A stretch of DNA of 48,334 nucleotides from Oscillospiraceae bacterium (GTDB lineage: Bacteria > Bacillota > Clostridia > Oscillospirales > Acutalibacteraceae). The stretch covers positions 1 through 48,334 of the forward strand of contig SVQH01000024.1 in assembly GCA_015065425.1 (NCBI GenBank), in the 5' to 3' direction. The translations under genes were made by a program, and so were the position numbers. Positions 15,742-23,798 of the stretch are shown here, in pieces. Within the stretch, counting starts at the first letter, position 1, and every line of letters starts with the position of its first letter. The notes under the pieces were generated by a model. The model searched no databases. It was not told where the DNA came from and was given only the letters and a program-made list of their open reading frames with translations.

Positions 15742-16623
15742 ATGAAAAAGGCCGTTCTTGAAAAAGCGGTGGATGTTGACGGGGTCACGGTTCCCGTCGA
15801 ATGTATAGAAATGGAAAAAAGAGAAGATAAGCCCGACCATTTTGCCCACTTTCACGAATATCTTGAAATGCTTTATCTTCTTGACGGGCAGATGGATATA
15901 TGGCTCAATGACAAGCATTATCCTTTTTGCAAGGGTGAACTTATTGTAATCAATTCCAACGAGACACACAGACTGGCTTCCGTTACACCCGTCAGTAAAT
16001 ACATTGTTATAAAATTCACGCCGAAGCTGCTTTATTCCGCAGGACAGAGTGTAAAGGAGACACAGTACATCCTTCCCTTTCTTGCAGAACACAGCGAACA
16101 GCCGAGAGTATACAAAAAAGAGTTCGTGGAATCCTCGGGTATACCTCCTCTCATTCTTGATGCCATGGCTGAATGGAACAAAAAAGACACAGGCTACGAA
16201 CTTGCATTAAAGGCTGATGTTCTCAAAACCATACGTCATGTCGTTGCTTTTTTAAGCGAAAAGGGCATAAATGTAAAGGTATCCTCAGGCAGCGGTAACA
16301 TTCAGCAGATTATAAGCACCATACTTGAATATATAAATGAAAATTTCAAAACCGTAAGCGAAATGGATGTTGCAGAGCATTTCAGCATAAGCTACAGCTA
16401 TTTTTCCCGTTCCTTCAAGCAGATAATGAACATGAGCTTCAAGGAATATATAAATTATCTCAAAATAAACGAAGCACAAAGGCTTCTTCTCACAACGGGG
16501 AAAAGCATCACCGACATTTCTCTTGAACTGGGATTTTCCTCGTCCAGCCACTTCATAAATGTATTCAAGAAATACAAAAACTGCTCCCCCAAGCAGTACA
16601 AAAAAAATATCACCAAGAGTTGA
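15742..16623 (+). CDS. AraC family transcriptional regulator with cupin sensor domain
   Basis: This 293-residue regulator has an N-terminal cupin domain (FAHFHEYLEMLYLLDGQMDIWLND..., with HFHEYLE near residue 35) and a C-terminal AraC DNA-binding domain with two helix-turn-helix motifs. The first is VAEHFSISYSYFSRSFKQ. The second is SITDISLELGFSSSSHFINVFKKYKNCSPKQYK, the classical AraC signature. It is transcribed divergently from the ThuA-PHP pair across a 117-base gap, so it most likely regulates that pair in response to a sugar. I did not find a clear direct-repeat operator in the gap. The start is ATG after a weak TGTGGTGATATTAA. Confidence 0.9.
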   Translation: MKKAVLEKAVDVDGVTVPVECIEMEKREDKPDHFAHFHEYLEMLYLLDGQMDIWLNDKHYPFCKGELIVINSNETHRLASVTPVSKYIVIKFTPKLLYSAGQSVKETQYILPFLAEHSEQPRVYKKEFVESSGIPPLILDAMAEWNKKDTGYELALKADVLKTIRHVVAFLSEKGINVKVSSGSGNIQQIISTILEYINENFKTVSEMDVAEHFSISYSYFSRSFKQIMNMSFKEYINYLKINEAQRLLLTTGKSITDISLELGFSSSSHFINVFKKYKNCSPKQYKKNITKS

Positions 16624-16642
16624 GAAAAATTTGTTTTTCCTC

Positions 16643-16671
16643 TTGCATTTTTCAGTACCGTGGTATATAAT
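16643..16671 (+). promoter_or_regulatory. recA promoter
   Basis: TTGCAT (16643-16648), 17 bases, TATAAT (16666-16671). The SOS box begins nine bases further on, over the expected start site. Confidence 0.8.
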
Positions 16672-16679
16672 TAACACAT

Positions 16680-16693
16680 CGAACAAATGTTTG
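16680..16693 (+). promoter_or_regulatory. LexA (SOS) operator of recA
   Basis: CGAACAAATGTTTG matches every position of the Gram-positive SOS box CGAACRNRYGTTYG and covers the predicted transcription start, so LexA would block initiation. lexA itself is not in the window. Confidence 0.9.
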
Positions 16694-16712
16694 TTATGAA
16701 AGGAAACATAAA

Positions 16713-17822
16713 ATGGCAGATAAGTCAAAAGCACTTGAAACAGCTTTACAGCAGATAGAAAAACAGTACGGCAAGGGAGCCATAATGAGGCTCGGACAGA
16801 CAAATGCACTCAATGTTGAAGCAATTTCCACAGGCTCCATCACACTTGACCAGGCAACAGGCATCGGCGGACTTCCAAAGGGAAGAATTGTTGAAATTTA
16901 CGGTCCCGAATCTTCTGGTAAAACAACTCTTGCTCTTCATGTTGTTGCAGAAGCACAGAAAAACGGCGGCGAGGCAGCCTTCATAGATGCTGAACACGCA
17001 CTTGACCCCACCTATGCCGAAGCACTTGGTGTAGATGTTGATTCCCTTCTTGTTTCCCAGCCCGACAACGGTGAGCAGGCTCTCGAAATTGCAGAGTATC
17101 TTGCCCGTTCAGGTGCTCTTGATATAATAGTAATAGACTCCGTTGCTGCCCTTGTTCCGAGAGCTGAAATTGAGGGCGAAATGGGCGACAGCCTTGTTGG
17201 CTCTCACGCCCGTCTTATGTCAAAGGCTATGAGAAAACTTGCAGGTGCAATTTCCCGCTCAAATACTCTTGTTATTTTTATAAATCAGCTCCGTGAAAAG
17301 GTCGGCGTTATGTACGGCAATCCCGAGGTCACCACAGGCGGCCGTGCCCTTAAGTTCTTCGCCTCCATGCGAATCGATGTAAGAAAAATTGAGCAGCTCA
17401 AGGCACCCGGAAATGAATTCATCGGTTCAAGAACAAGGGCAAAAATCGTAAAGAACAAGGTTGCTCCTCCCTTCAAGGAGGCTGAATTTGACATTATCTA
17501 CGGTAAGGGTATATCAAAGGAAAGCGAGCTTCTTGACATTGCAGTTGAGCTTGACATCATTCATAAGAGCGGTGCATGGTTCTCCTACGGTGAACAGAGA
17601 ATCGGTCAGGGCAGAGACAACGCAAGACAGTACATTACAAACAATCCCGATTTTGCAAAGGAAGTTGAAGCAAAGGTAAGACAGAGCGATGCTTTCAAGC
17701 CTAAAAAGGCAGGGGCAGGCGACATGAAGGACACTGTCGGCAATAAAGATGATGACGATGATGTTCTTGCTCCCAACAACGGCAAGCTTCCCAAAATCAA
17801 AATTGACATAGCCGCAGACTGA
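16713..17822 (+). CDS. recA: DNA recombination and SOS coprotease RecA
   Basis: This 369-residue ATP-dependent recombinase polymerises on single-stranded DNA, drives strand exchange and stimulates LexA autocleavage. The Walker A motif is GPESSGKT (64-71), with the typical [16 protein letters not shown] context. The L1/L2 region ([50 protein letters not shown]) is intact. The C-terminus carries an acidic stretch ([12 protein letters not shown]), as in many RecA tails. It starts after GAAAGGAAACATAAA and is preceded by a consensus promoter and SOS box. It overlaps recX by one base (TGATG). Confidence 0.98.
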   Translation: MADKSKALETALQQIEKQYGKGAIMRLGQTNALNVEAISTGSITLDQATGIGGLPKGRIVEIYGPESSGKTTLALHVVAEAQKNGGEAAFIDAEHALDPTYAEALGVDVDSLLVSQPDNGEQALEIAEYLARSGALDIIVIDSVAALVPRAEIEGEMGDSLVGSHARLMSKAMRKLAGAISRSNTLVIFINQLREKVGVMYGNPEVTTGGRALKFFASMRIDVRKIEQLKAPGNEFIGSRTRAKIVKNKVAPPFKEAEFDIIYGKGISKESELLDIAVELDIIHKSGAWFSYGEQRIGQGRDNARQYITNNPDFAKEVEAKVRQSDAFKPKKAGAGDMKDTVGNKDDDDDVLAPNNGKLPKIKIDIAAD

Positions 17823-18418
17823 TGGAAATTTCCGTAAAATCAGCCAAGGGCGGTAAAATAAAAATCTGTGCAGACGGTGAAGAGCTCTTCACCGTCCCTT
17901 GTGATATATGGTATTCGTCTCACTTAAGAGAAGGTGACGAAGTAACATGGGAGGAGTTATCCGTACTTAAAAGCTCGGGGGACTCCTCTCTTGCATTGGA
18001 AAGTGCCTTCAGAATGCTGAATCTCAGAGACCATTCGGAATATGAGCTGAGAAGCAAACTCTCCCGCAGTTTTCCGGATGAAGCCGTAGACTCTGCCGTA
18101 CTTAAGCTTAAGGAGCTGGGGCTTATCAACGATGCCGAATTTGCAATCATGTTCGCCGAAGATCTTTATGAAAGAAAGGCTTTTGCACCGAAAAGAATAC
18201 TTCTTGAACTTAAAAACAGAGGCATCAGGGGTGAAATTGCCGAAAATGCAATAAATGCCCTTGATATTGATTCAAAAATCGGTATAATTAAAGTAATTGA
18301 AAAATATAGGCTGACAAGCGAAAGCACTGCAAAGGAAAAGGACCGAGCCATAAGAAAACTGCTCAATATGGGATATTCCTTTTCCGACATTTCAAAATAC
18401 ATAAATATTCACGAATAA
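17822..18418 (+). CDS. recX: Regulatory protein RecX
   Basis: This 198-residue RecX-family protein binds RecA filaments and modulates their extension. It consists of an N-terminal segment typical of Firmicutes RecX (VKSAKGGKIKICADGEELFTVPCDIW), then tandem three-helix repeats: ALESAFRMLNLRDHSEYELRSKLSRSFPDEAVDSAVLKLKELGLINDAEFAIMFAEDL and a second set around ILLELKNRGIRGEIAENAI. The position immediately after recA, with stop and start overlapping, is canonical and gives SOS co-regulation. The start has no separate strong ribosome site, consistent with coupling. Confidence 0.92.
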   Translation: MEISVKSAKGGKIKICADGEELFTVPCDIWYSSHLREGDEVTWEELSVLKSSGDSSLALESAFRMLNLRDHSEYELRSKLSRSFPDEAVDSAVLKLKELGLINDAEFAIMFAEDLYERKAFAPKRILLELKNRGIRGEIAENAINALDIDSKIGIIKVIEKYRLTSESTAKEKDRAIRKLLNMGYSFSDISKYINIHE

Positions 18419-18429
18419 GGAAGATACTG

Positions 18430-19758
18430 ATGCACGAAAAAATTGGTTTTATTTCTCTCGGCTGTCCGAAAAATCAGGTGGACTCCGAGCTTATGCTCTC
18501 AAAACTTGACAATGCAGGTTTCGAGATAATCGACACCGCCTTCGGAGCTGATGTGGTCATCATAAATACCTGCGGCTTTATTGAGGCGGCAAAGCAGGAG
18601 GCTATTGACAACATTCTTGAAATGGTACAGCTCAAAGAGGACGGAGAGCTTGGTAAAATAATAGTTATCGGCTGTCTTGCAGAAAGATACCGCGACGAGA
18701 TACTTAATGAAATACCCGAAGTGGATGCAGTAGGAGGTCTCGGTATAAACGGTGACATTGTAGACTTTGTCAATGAGGTACTGAAGGGAAGCACTTCTTC
18801 AAGCTATCCCGAAAAGGAAAAGCTTCCTCTGTGCGGTCAGAGAATTCTCACCACACCTTCCCACTGGGCATATCTTAAAATATCCGACGGCTGTTCCAAC
18901 TGCTGTACATACTGTGCCATTCCCTCCATAAGAGGTCCTTTCAGAAGCAGGACAAAGGAGGATATCATTCTTGAAGCAAAGGCTCTTGCTTCTTCAGGAG
19001 TAAAAGAGCTTATTCTCATAGCACAGGATACCACAAGATACGGCGATGATTTATACGGAAAACCCGTTCTTCACGAGCTTTTGTATGAGCTCAATAAAAT
19101 CAACGGCATAGAGTGGATAAGACTTCTTTACTGTTATCCGGACAGACTTTCCGATGAACTTCTGAAAGCCATGACGGAATGTGAAAAGGTTCTTCATTAC
19201 ATTGACCTTCCCCTTCAGCACGCATCGGGGAAAATTCTCAAAGCCATGAACAGACACGGCGATGAAATAAGCCTTCTTGAACTGACAGAGAAAATCCGTT
19301 CATATATGCCCGATTGTATAATAAGAACAACATTCATAACAGGCTTCCCCGGAGAAACAGAGGAAGACTTTGAAATACTGTCCGATTTTGTAAACAAAGC
19401 GGAATTTGACAGGCTCGGCTGTTTTTCATATTCACCTGAAGAGGGCACACCTGCCGAAAAGCTTCCCGACAGAGTTGAGCCTGAAACTGCCGTAAGCAGA
19501 GGCGAAGCCATTATGAGTCAGCAGTACGGCATTTTCTCACGTAAGCTTGAAAATCTTCTCGGTACGGTTCAGAAATGCATTATAGAAGATTATGACGGTT
19601 ATTCCGATTCTTATTCGGGAAGAACCTGGATGGATGCCCCCGAAATCGACTCAGGTATCACCGTCGTATCAGACAGAGAGCTTGCTGTCGGTGAGTTCAC
19701 AGATGTTCTGATAACCGCTGTCAATGAATATGACCTTATAGGCACTACTGATTTTTAA
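18430..19758 (+). CDS. rimO: Ribosomal protein S12 methylthiotransferase RimO
   Basis: This 442-residue radical SAM methylthiotransferase modifies the conserved Asp of ribosomal protein S12. The N-terminal MTTase domain has three cluster cysteines (GCPKNQVDSE, NTCGFIEAAKQE, IGCLAERY). The radical SAM motif is CSNCCTYC (C-x3-C-x2-C) near residue 157, followed by AIPSIRGPFRSR. The C-terminal TRAM domain binds substrate. RimO is distinguished from MiaB by the N-terminal GFISLGCPKN and the central LLYCYPD. It sits in the recA operon, 11 bases after recX, upstream of pgsA, an order often seen in Firmicutes. Confidence 0.95.
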   Translation: MHEKIGFISLGCPKNQVDSELMLSKLDNAGFEIIDTAFGADVVIINTCGFIEAAKQEAIDNILEMVQLKEDGELGKIIVIGCLAERYRDEILNEIPEVDAVGGLGINGDIVDFVNEVLKGSTSSSYPEKEKLPLCGQRILTTPSHWAYLKISDGCSNCCTYCAIPSIRGPFRSRTKEDIILEAKALASSGVKELILIAQDTTRYGDDLYGKPVLHELLYELNKINGIEWIRLLYCYPDRLSDELLKAMTECEKVLHYIDLPLQHASGKILKAMNRHGDEISLLELTEKIRSYMPDCIIRTTFITGFPGETEEDFEILSDFVNKAEFDRLGCFSYSPEEGTPAEKLPDRVEPETAVSRGEAIMSQQYGIFSRKLENLLGTVQKCIIEDYDGYSDSYSGRTWMDAPEIDSGITVVSDRELAVGEFTDVLITAVNEYDLIGTTDF

Positions 19759-19770
19759 GAGAGGACAAAT

Positions 19771-20337
19771 ATGAATTTACCCAATAAGCTCACCGTAATA
19801 CGAATGGTGCTGACCCCTGTTTTTCTTGTTGTTTTTCTTGCACCCTTCATTCCGTATCATTATTTTATCGGTCTTGCCGTGTATATAATCGGCTGTATAA
19901 CAGATTTCCTTGACGGAAAAATCGCACGGAAATACAATCTTATCACCACCTTCGGAAAACTTGCCGACCCTGTGGCTGACAAAATGCTTACAACAGCGGC
20001 ACTTCTTGCACTGATGGATGCAGGCTACTGCAGTCTGTACATAGTTTTCATCGTACTGACCCGTGAATTCGCTGTGACATCAGTGAGACTTGCGGCATCT
20101 GCACAGGGTGTTGTAATTCCCGCAAATATATGGGGAAAACTCAAAACAGCATCACAGATGCTCTCCACCGTGGTAATTATGTTCTTCATAGCTCTCAATT
20201 CCGTAAGTATTATCCCCGAGAGCTTTCCCCTTGATACCGTCTCCTCGGTACTTTTATGGATAACCGCCGTACTTGCCGTTATCTCAGGTATCATCTATGT
20301 AAAAGACGGTGTAAAAGTTATTGATTTCAGTAAATAA
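19771..20337 (+). CDS. pgsA: CDP-diacylglycerol-glycerol-3-phosphate 3-phosphatidyltransferase
   Basis: This 188-residue membrane enzyme makes phosphatidylglycerol phosphate, the precursor of phosphatidylglycerol and cardiolipin. The full CDP-alcohol phosphatidyltransferase motif is present near residues 47-70 (DGKIAR, then eight residues, GKLADPVAD), matching DG-x2-AR-x8-G-x3-D-x3-D. Starting MNLPNKLTVIRMVLTPVFLVVFL is typical for PgsA. It is 12 bases after rimO and 12 before the deaminase gene. Confidence 0.93.
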   Translation: MNLPNKLTVIRMVLTPVFLVVFLAPFIPYHYFIGLAVYIIGCITDFLDGKIARKYNLITTFGKLADPVADKMLTTAALLALMDAGYCSLYIVFIVLTREFAVTSVRLAASAQGVVIPANIWGKLKTASQMLSTVVIMFFIALNSVSIIPESFPLDTVSSVLLWITAVLAVISGIIYVKDGVKVIDFSK

Positions 20338-20349
20338 TTTCAGAAAAGG

Positions 20350-20847
20350 ATGATAAATTTGGAACGCAGAGATAAAATCAATTATTATCTTGACCTCGCG
20401 GAAATAGTTTCACAGAGAACCACCTGTCTCAGAAGAAGATACGGTGCTGTCATCGTAAAAAATGATGAAGTAATTTCAACCGGCTACGTAGGTGCACCAA
20501 GAGGCAGAAAAAACTGCACAGATCTCGGATATTGCATCCGTCAGGAAATGGGCATCCCCAGAGGCGAAAGATATGAACTTTGCCGCTCCGTACATGCAGA
20601 AGCAAATGCAATAATCAGTGCATCCCGCGATAAGATGATAGATGCCACACTATACCTTACGGGTGTAGAGGTCTCTGACGGCAGCTATGTCTCAAATTCC
20701 TGCTGCTGCTCCATGTGCAAACGCATGGTAATAAACGCAGGCATAAAAGAAGTAGTCATCCGTGACGACAAGGACAACTACAGAATAATCGATGTAAACG
20801 ACTGGATAGCAAACGACGAATCCCTTGAAGGGAAAAAAGGATATTAA
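20350..20847 (+). CDS. comEB: dCMP deaminase (ComEB type)
   Basis: This 165-residue zinc-dependent deaminase converts dCMP to dUMP for thymidylate synthesis. The zinc site is HAEANAI (His with catalytic Glu) near residue 93 and the CSMC pair near residue 122. Instead of the usual PC-x2-C the second part reads SNSCCCSMCKR. The listed start is ATG at 20350, but AAAGG ends directly in front of it. The in-frame TTG at 20359 (giving MERRDKINYYLDLAEIV) has better spacing and may be the real start. It is the last gene of the recA operon and is followed by a strong terminator. Confidence 0.9.
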   Translation: MINLERRDKINYYLDLAEIVSQRTTCLRRRYGAVIVKNDEVISTGYVGAPRGRKNCTDLGYCIRQEMGIPRGERYELCRSVHAEANAIISASRDKMIDATLYLTGVEVSDGSYVSNSCCCSMCKRMVINAGIKEVVIRDDKDNYRIIDVNDWIANDESLEGKKGY

Positions 20848-20880
20848 ATAGCCGGACTTTTGTTTATGCTATTAGAGTAA

Positions 20881-20926
20881 AAAGAGAGGTAACGCGGATA
20901 CCGTCCGTGCTGCCTCTCTTTTATTG
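20881..20926. terminator. Bidirectional terminator between comEB and the DUF6036 gene
   Basis: AAAGAGAGG (20881-20889) pairs with CCTCTCTTT (20913-20921), with TTTT on the plus side and TTTTTACTC on the minus side. The apical part (AACGCGGATACCGTCC) resembles the conserved 3' end of T-box leaders, but nothing else of a T-box is present. Confidence 0.85.
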
Positions 20927-21643
20927 GTTCTCTTCTTCCTTACGCCTTTTCAAACTCTTGATAATATCGTTTATGTTATCCATGTTGGTGACACCGGGAT
21001 ATTTCTTTTCAAAATTCACCAAAGATTCTTTTGCGGCTTTTTCGTTGCTGCGGTACTGCTCATAAAGTATTTCAAGCTGACCGCCCCGCATAACCTCTGT
21101 TATAAAATCTCTTGAATCCTGCGGCAGATTATCCCAACTGCCATAAAGATTACATACTGCAGTTTTTATCATTTCAAGAGTAAGCGGCTTACCTCGAGCT
21201 TTTTCTTCTCTGAGAATACCGATAACATCTGATATATCATTTTTATACTGACGCCCGGACATCAGCTTCATTGCCACAAGATATTCACCCGATACGGTGC
21301 GAACCTCCAAAACATATCCGAACTTCTTATAAAATTCGGAATACTGCAGCAATTCAGGCGAGTATGATTTTGTTCTTGTGAAATCCGAGTTGAGCCAACC
21401 GTTCGGGAGTCCCATTTCATCGCCAACCTTATTTATGGCATCCTTAATAGAGGACGAAGCACGGATAACAGCATCAATATCGTAAGTCATATCACGAAAA
21501 CCGTAATTGGCAAGAACAGCAGCACCGCCGATCAGAATGATTTCAGCAGGCACCTTTGTACCGTTTAATTTACGGAATTCTTTTGCAAGCCTGCTCAGGC
21601 ACACATCTAAATTTTCTTTTGTAAATGCAATATCAGCAGACAT
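20921..21643 (-). CDS. DUF6036 nucleotidyltransferase-like protein
   Basis: This 240-residue protein begins MSADIAFTKENLDVCLSRLAKEFRKLNG. It shows a nucleotidyltransferase-type core, EIILIGGAAVLANYGFRDMTYDIDAVI (GG...DxD), typical of DUF6036 and related AbiEii-like proteins. The remainder is alpha-helical with a lysine-rich C-terminus (KSLKRRKEEENQ). I start at the ATG at 21643, within the last codons of the XRE gene (11-base overlap), rather than at the upstream GTG. Such pairs of an XRE regulator and a nucleotidyltransferase-like protein resemble toxin-antitoxin or abortive-infection modules. No activity can be asserted from sequence alone. Confidence 0.75.
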   Translation of the reverse strand: MSADIAFTKENLDVCLSRLAKEFRKLNGTKVPAEIILIGGAAVLANYGFRDMTYDIDAVIRASSSIKDAINKVGDEMGLPNGWLNSDFTRTKSYSPELLQYSEFYKKFGYVLEVRTVSGEYLVAMKLMSGRQYKNDISDVIGILREEKARGKPLTLEMIKTAVCNLYGSWDNLPQDSRDFITEVMRGGQLEILYEQYRSNEKAAKESLVNFEKKYPGVTNMDNINDIIKSLKRRKEEENQ

Positions 21644-22220
21644 TTCTGATCTCACTTTCCACTATGTTAAAGTTTAAAAATTCAGGTATTGCATTTCTTA
21701 TACATTCCTCGCGGTGCTTATCGGTTTTCATTGCAGCATCAGAAAGCACAGCACTTGCGGGGTAGATAAGCTCCTGTAGCTTTTGGTTACGAATATCATT
21801 ATAATTTGTACAGAGGGGAACATCGTTTTCTCTCGACAAATAATCCACCATAGCAAGAAGATAAAAGGCTTCAGCATACCATTTACGATTGTACAGGGTT
21901 CTGACCTCATCTGTGGTAAGGGTATCAATAATAAAATCAATATCACCTTTATCCTTTACGAAGTGGCAGACATTGCTCTTGAACACCTCAAAGGAATGCC
22001 TTTTCGGCTCTTGAATATGGCTTTCCATTTCCCGTTCAATCAGACTTTCCATAGAAACATCAAGAACCTTTGCGATTTTATATATGGTATCGGCAGAACA
22101 TTTTTCAATGCGAGCCTTCCTGCTGCATATATCCGAAATAGTTGTTTGCGGAATGCCGCTTTCCTTTGCAAGTCGATATTTAGACATTTTCTTTTCGGTC
22201 AACAAATCGTTAAGATACAC
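21633..22220 (-). CDS. XRE family helix-turn-helix regulator with C-terminal domain of unknown function
   Basis: This 195-residue protein starts with an XRE helix-turn-helix (MSKYRLAKESGIPQTTISDICSRKARIEKCSADTIYKIAKVLDVSMESLIE, residues about 12-62), fused to a 130-residue mostly helical domain I do not recognise. The start is GTG at 22220, eight bases after GGAGG; the GTG at 22229 lies inside the ribosome site itself. It overlaps the DUF6036 gene by 11 bases. Its promoter is a perfect consensus with a palindrome in the spacer, so it probably represses its own operon, as antitoxins do. Confidence 0.82.
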   Translation of the reverse strand: MYLNDLLTEKKMSKYRLAKESGIPQTTISDICSRKARIEKCSADTIYKIAKVLDVSMESLIEREMESHIQEPKRHSFEVFKSNVCHFVKDKGDIDFIIDTLTTDEVRTLYNRKWYAEAFYLLAMVDYLSRENDVPLCTNYNDIRNQKLQELIYPASAVLSDAAMKTDKHREECIRNAIPEFLNFNIVESEIRNVC

Positions 22221-22241
22221 TATTCTCACCTCCGTACTATT

Positions 22242-22270
22242 ATTATATCGGTCAACCGAACTATTGTCAA
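22242..22270 (-). promoter_or_regulatory. Consensus promoter with internal palindrome for the XRE-DUF6036 operon
   Basis: On the minus strand TTGACA (22265-22270) and TATAAT (22242-22247) are separated by exactly 17 bases. The spacer contains the inverted repeat TCGGT-TG-ACCGA (22248-22259), a likely operator for the XRE protein. GGAGGTGAG follows. Confidence 0.75.
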
Positions 22271-22437
22271 CGGTTTTACGTAAGTATCATAAAATATTCA
22301 GTTTTCTTGTAGTGAGATATCTTAAAAAGAAAACAGAAATATGTCTGTTGATATACATTGTTCCCCAAGAGATACGGAATATGATTATTTTAATACCGTG
22401 CGGCAAGACACCTCGGACGCTGTTCTCTATAAATATA

Positions 22438-22461
22438 GGGTGTTCGCCATGGCGAACACCC
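22438..22461. terminator. 24-bp perfect palindrome, probable transcript end of the AI-2E gene
   Basis: GGGTGTTCGCC is followed by AT and then by its exact reverse complement, making a gap-free palindrome in the gap between the AI-2E gene stop and the XRE promoter. There is no strong T-run on either side, so terminator function is plausible but not certain. The rest of the 290-base gap holds the XRE promoter and a small AACAGA/TCTGTT hairpin near 22335; I see no gene in it. Confidence 0.5.
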
Positions 22462-22462
22462 C

Positions 22463-22480
22463 GCTGAATTATGATTTATT
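22463..22480. repeat. 18-bp dispersed repeat (copy 1)
   Basis: GCTGAATTATGATTTATT is identical to 32633-32650. Both copies lie beside a hairpin downstream of minus-strand genes. Confidence 0.6.
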
Positions 22481-22510
22481 ATTAATCACACTTTTTTGAG
22501 AAGACCATTT

Positions 22511-23731
22511 TTATTCTTTATTTTCTTCCGTCTCTTCTTTTATATCTGCTGTTGGCTCTGTGGGATTCTCGGGGGAAGATACGGGAACGGAAATTTTCTT
22601 TTCACGGTTACGGGTGGCTTCTTTTACAAGGGAATACGCCGTCGATGCACAGGGGACGCTTATGAGCATTCCGAGCGGGCCTGCGACACTGCCGCCGATA
22701 CTTACAGCGGCGAGTATCCACATGGCGGGGAGCTTTACACGGGTACCCATTACCTTGGGATAAATGAAATTTCCTTCCACGTTCTGAAGCACTATAAAGA
22801 AAACGATGAAAATAACTGCTTTTATGGGACTTACCGTAAGAATCATCACAGTACCGATTCCGACACCGATAAAACCGCCCACAACGGGAATGAGAGCCGT
22901 TACACCTACGAGTGCACCTACCATGGGAGCATAAGGTATCTGAAGAATCAGCATTCCCAACATACAAAGAACACCCAGTATCATTGCTTCAAGGGTCTGC
23001 CCTGCAATGAAGTTTCTGAAATTGGAATTTGCCACTTTTACCGCATAAATAAACCATGAGCCGAATTTTTCGGGTAGCCATGCTTTTACAAGACGGACCG
23101 ACTGGGAAACAAGCTTATCCTTATTAAGAAGCACATAACAGGCGAAGACAAGTGCGACACCTATGTTTACCACTCCTGTAACAACGGAGCCTATGGTATC
23201 AAAGGCAGTATTCATAATGGTTCCGCCTCTGTTTTTTACCCAGTCAAGGGCAGAATCAAGGGCTTTTTTCCAATCAAAATCACGGATAAATTCGAGAAGC
23301 TTTTCTCCGTAAGGAAGTGCCTCTATCTGTTCCATGTCAAGATTGCTTATTTTGTTGAAAAAATCCGTAACAATCTGAACAATGACCTTTACCGCCTCTA
23401 CAAGCTCGGGAATAACAAGAACAATAACGCCTGCAACTATACTTAAAATAACAATAATTGACACCACAAAGGCAAGAGGCCGTCTTATTTTCTGAAGAAA
23501 CGGCTTTTTTGTCTTTGAGAAAATGTGATTTTCAAAAAATCTCAACGGAACATCAAGTACCAATGCAAAGGCAAAGCCGAGAATTATGGGCATAATAAGA
23601 CTTACAACCCAACCGACAGCACCCATGACACTGCTTATATTCTGCACACCGAGGAAAATCAGACTGCATGCAGTAAAAACACCGATTATCCACAAGGCAA
23701 GTTTTTTTTTATTTATGCTTGAAAAATCCAT
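22511..23731 (-). CDS. AI-2E family transporter (PF01594-type permease)
   Basis: This 406-residue membrane protein of the AI-2E/UPF0118 family has about eight helices. The N-terminal helices are followed by a large extracytoplasmic or amphipathic middle region (residues 125-175), and the C-terminal half has the family signature VGALVGVTALIPVVGGFIGVGIGT and IQNVEGNFIYPKVMG-like QNVEGNFIYPKVMGTRVKLP. The C-terminus is acidic (ADIKEETEENKE). The name comes from TqsA in E. coli, yet most family members are probably sodium/proton antiporters or have unknown substrates. It lies downstream of the beta-galactosidase gene in the same orientation, but may be independent of that cluster. Confidence 0.9.
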   Translation of the reverse strand: MDFSSINKKKLALWIIGVFTACSLIFLGVQNISSVMGAVGWVVSLIMPIILGFAFALVLDVPLRFFENHIFSKTKKPFLQKIRRPLAFVVSIIVILSIVAGVIVLVIPELVEAVKVIVQIVTDFFNKISNLDMEQIEALPYGEKLLEFIRDFDWKKALDSALDWVKNRGGTIMNTAFDTIGSVVTGVVNIGVALVFACYVLLNKDKLVSQSVRLVKAWLPEKFGSWFIYAVKVANSNFRNFIAGQTLEAMILGVLCMLGMLILQIPYAPMVGALVGVTALIPVVGGFIGVGIGTVMILTVSPIKAVIFIVFFIVLQNVEGNFIYPKVMGTRVKLPAMWILAAVSIGGSVAGPLGMLISVPCASTAYSLVKEATRNREKKISVPVSSPENPTEPTADIKEETEENKE

Positions 23732-23798
23732 AATTTTTCTCCTTGATTTCCGCTATGTAATTATCCGCAAATGAGTCATCCGACGGAGTTTTCGTTCA

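Noticed and set aside
16624-16712. Separate leader or riboswitch before recA
   Set aside because: The 90-base gap is fully explained by promoter, SOS box and ribosome site.
20881-20926. A functional T-box riboswitch
   Set aside because: No specifier loop, stem I or downstream amino acid-related gene on the plus strand; only the apical similarity remains.
22511-23731. Quorum-sensing (autoinducer-2) export role
   Set aside because: The family name reflects one member; no luxS or lsr gene is visible, so I keep the neutral family label.
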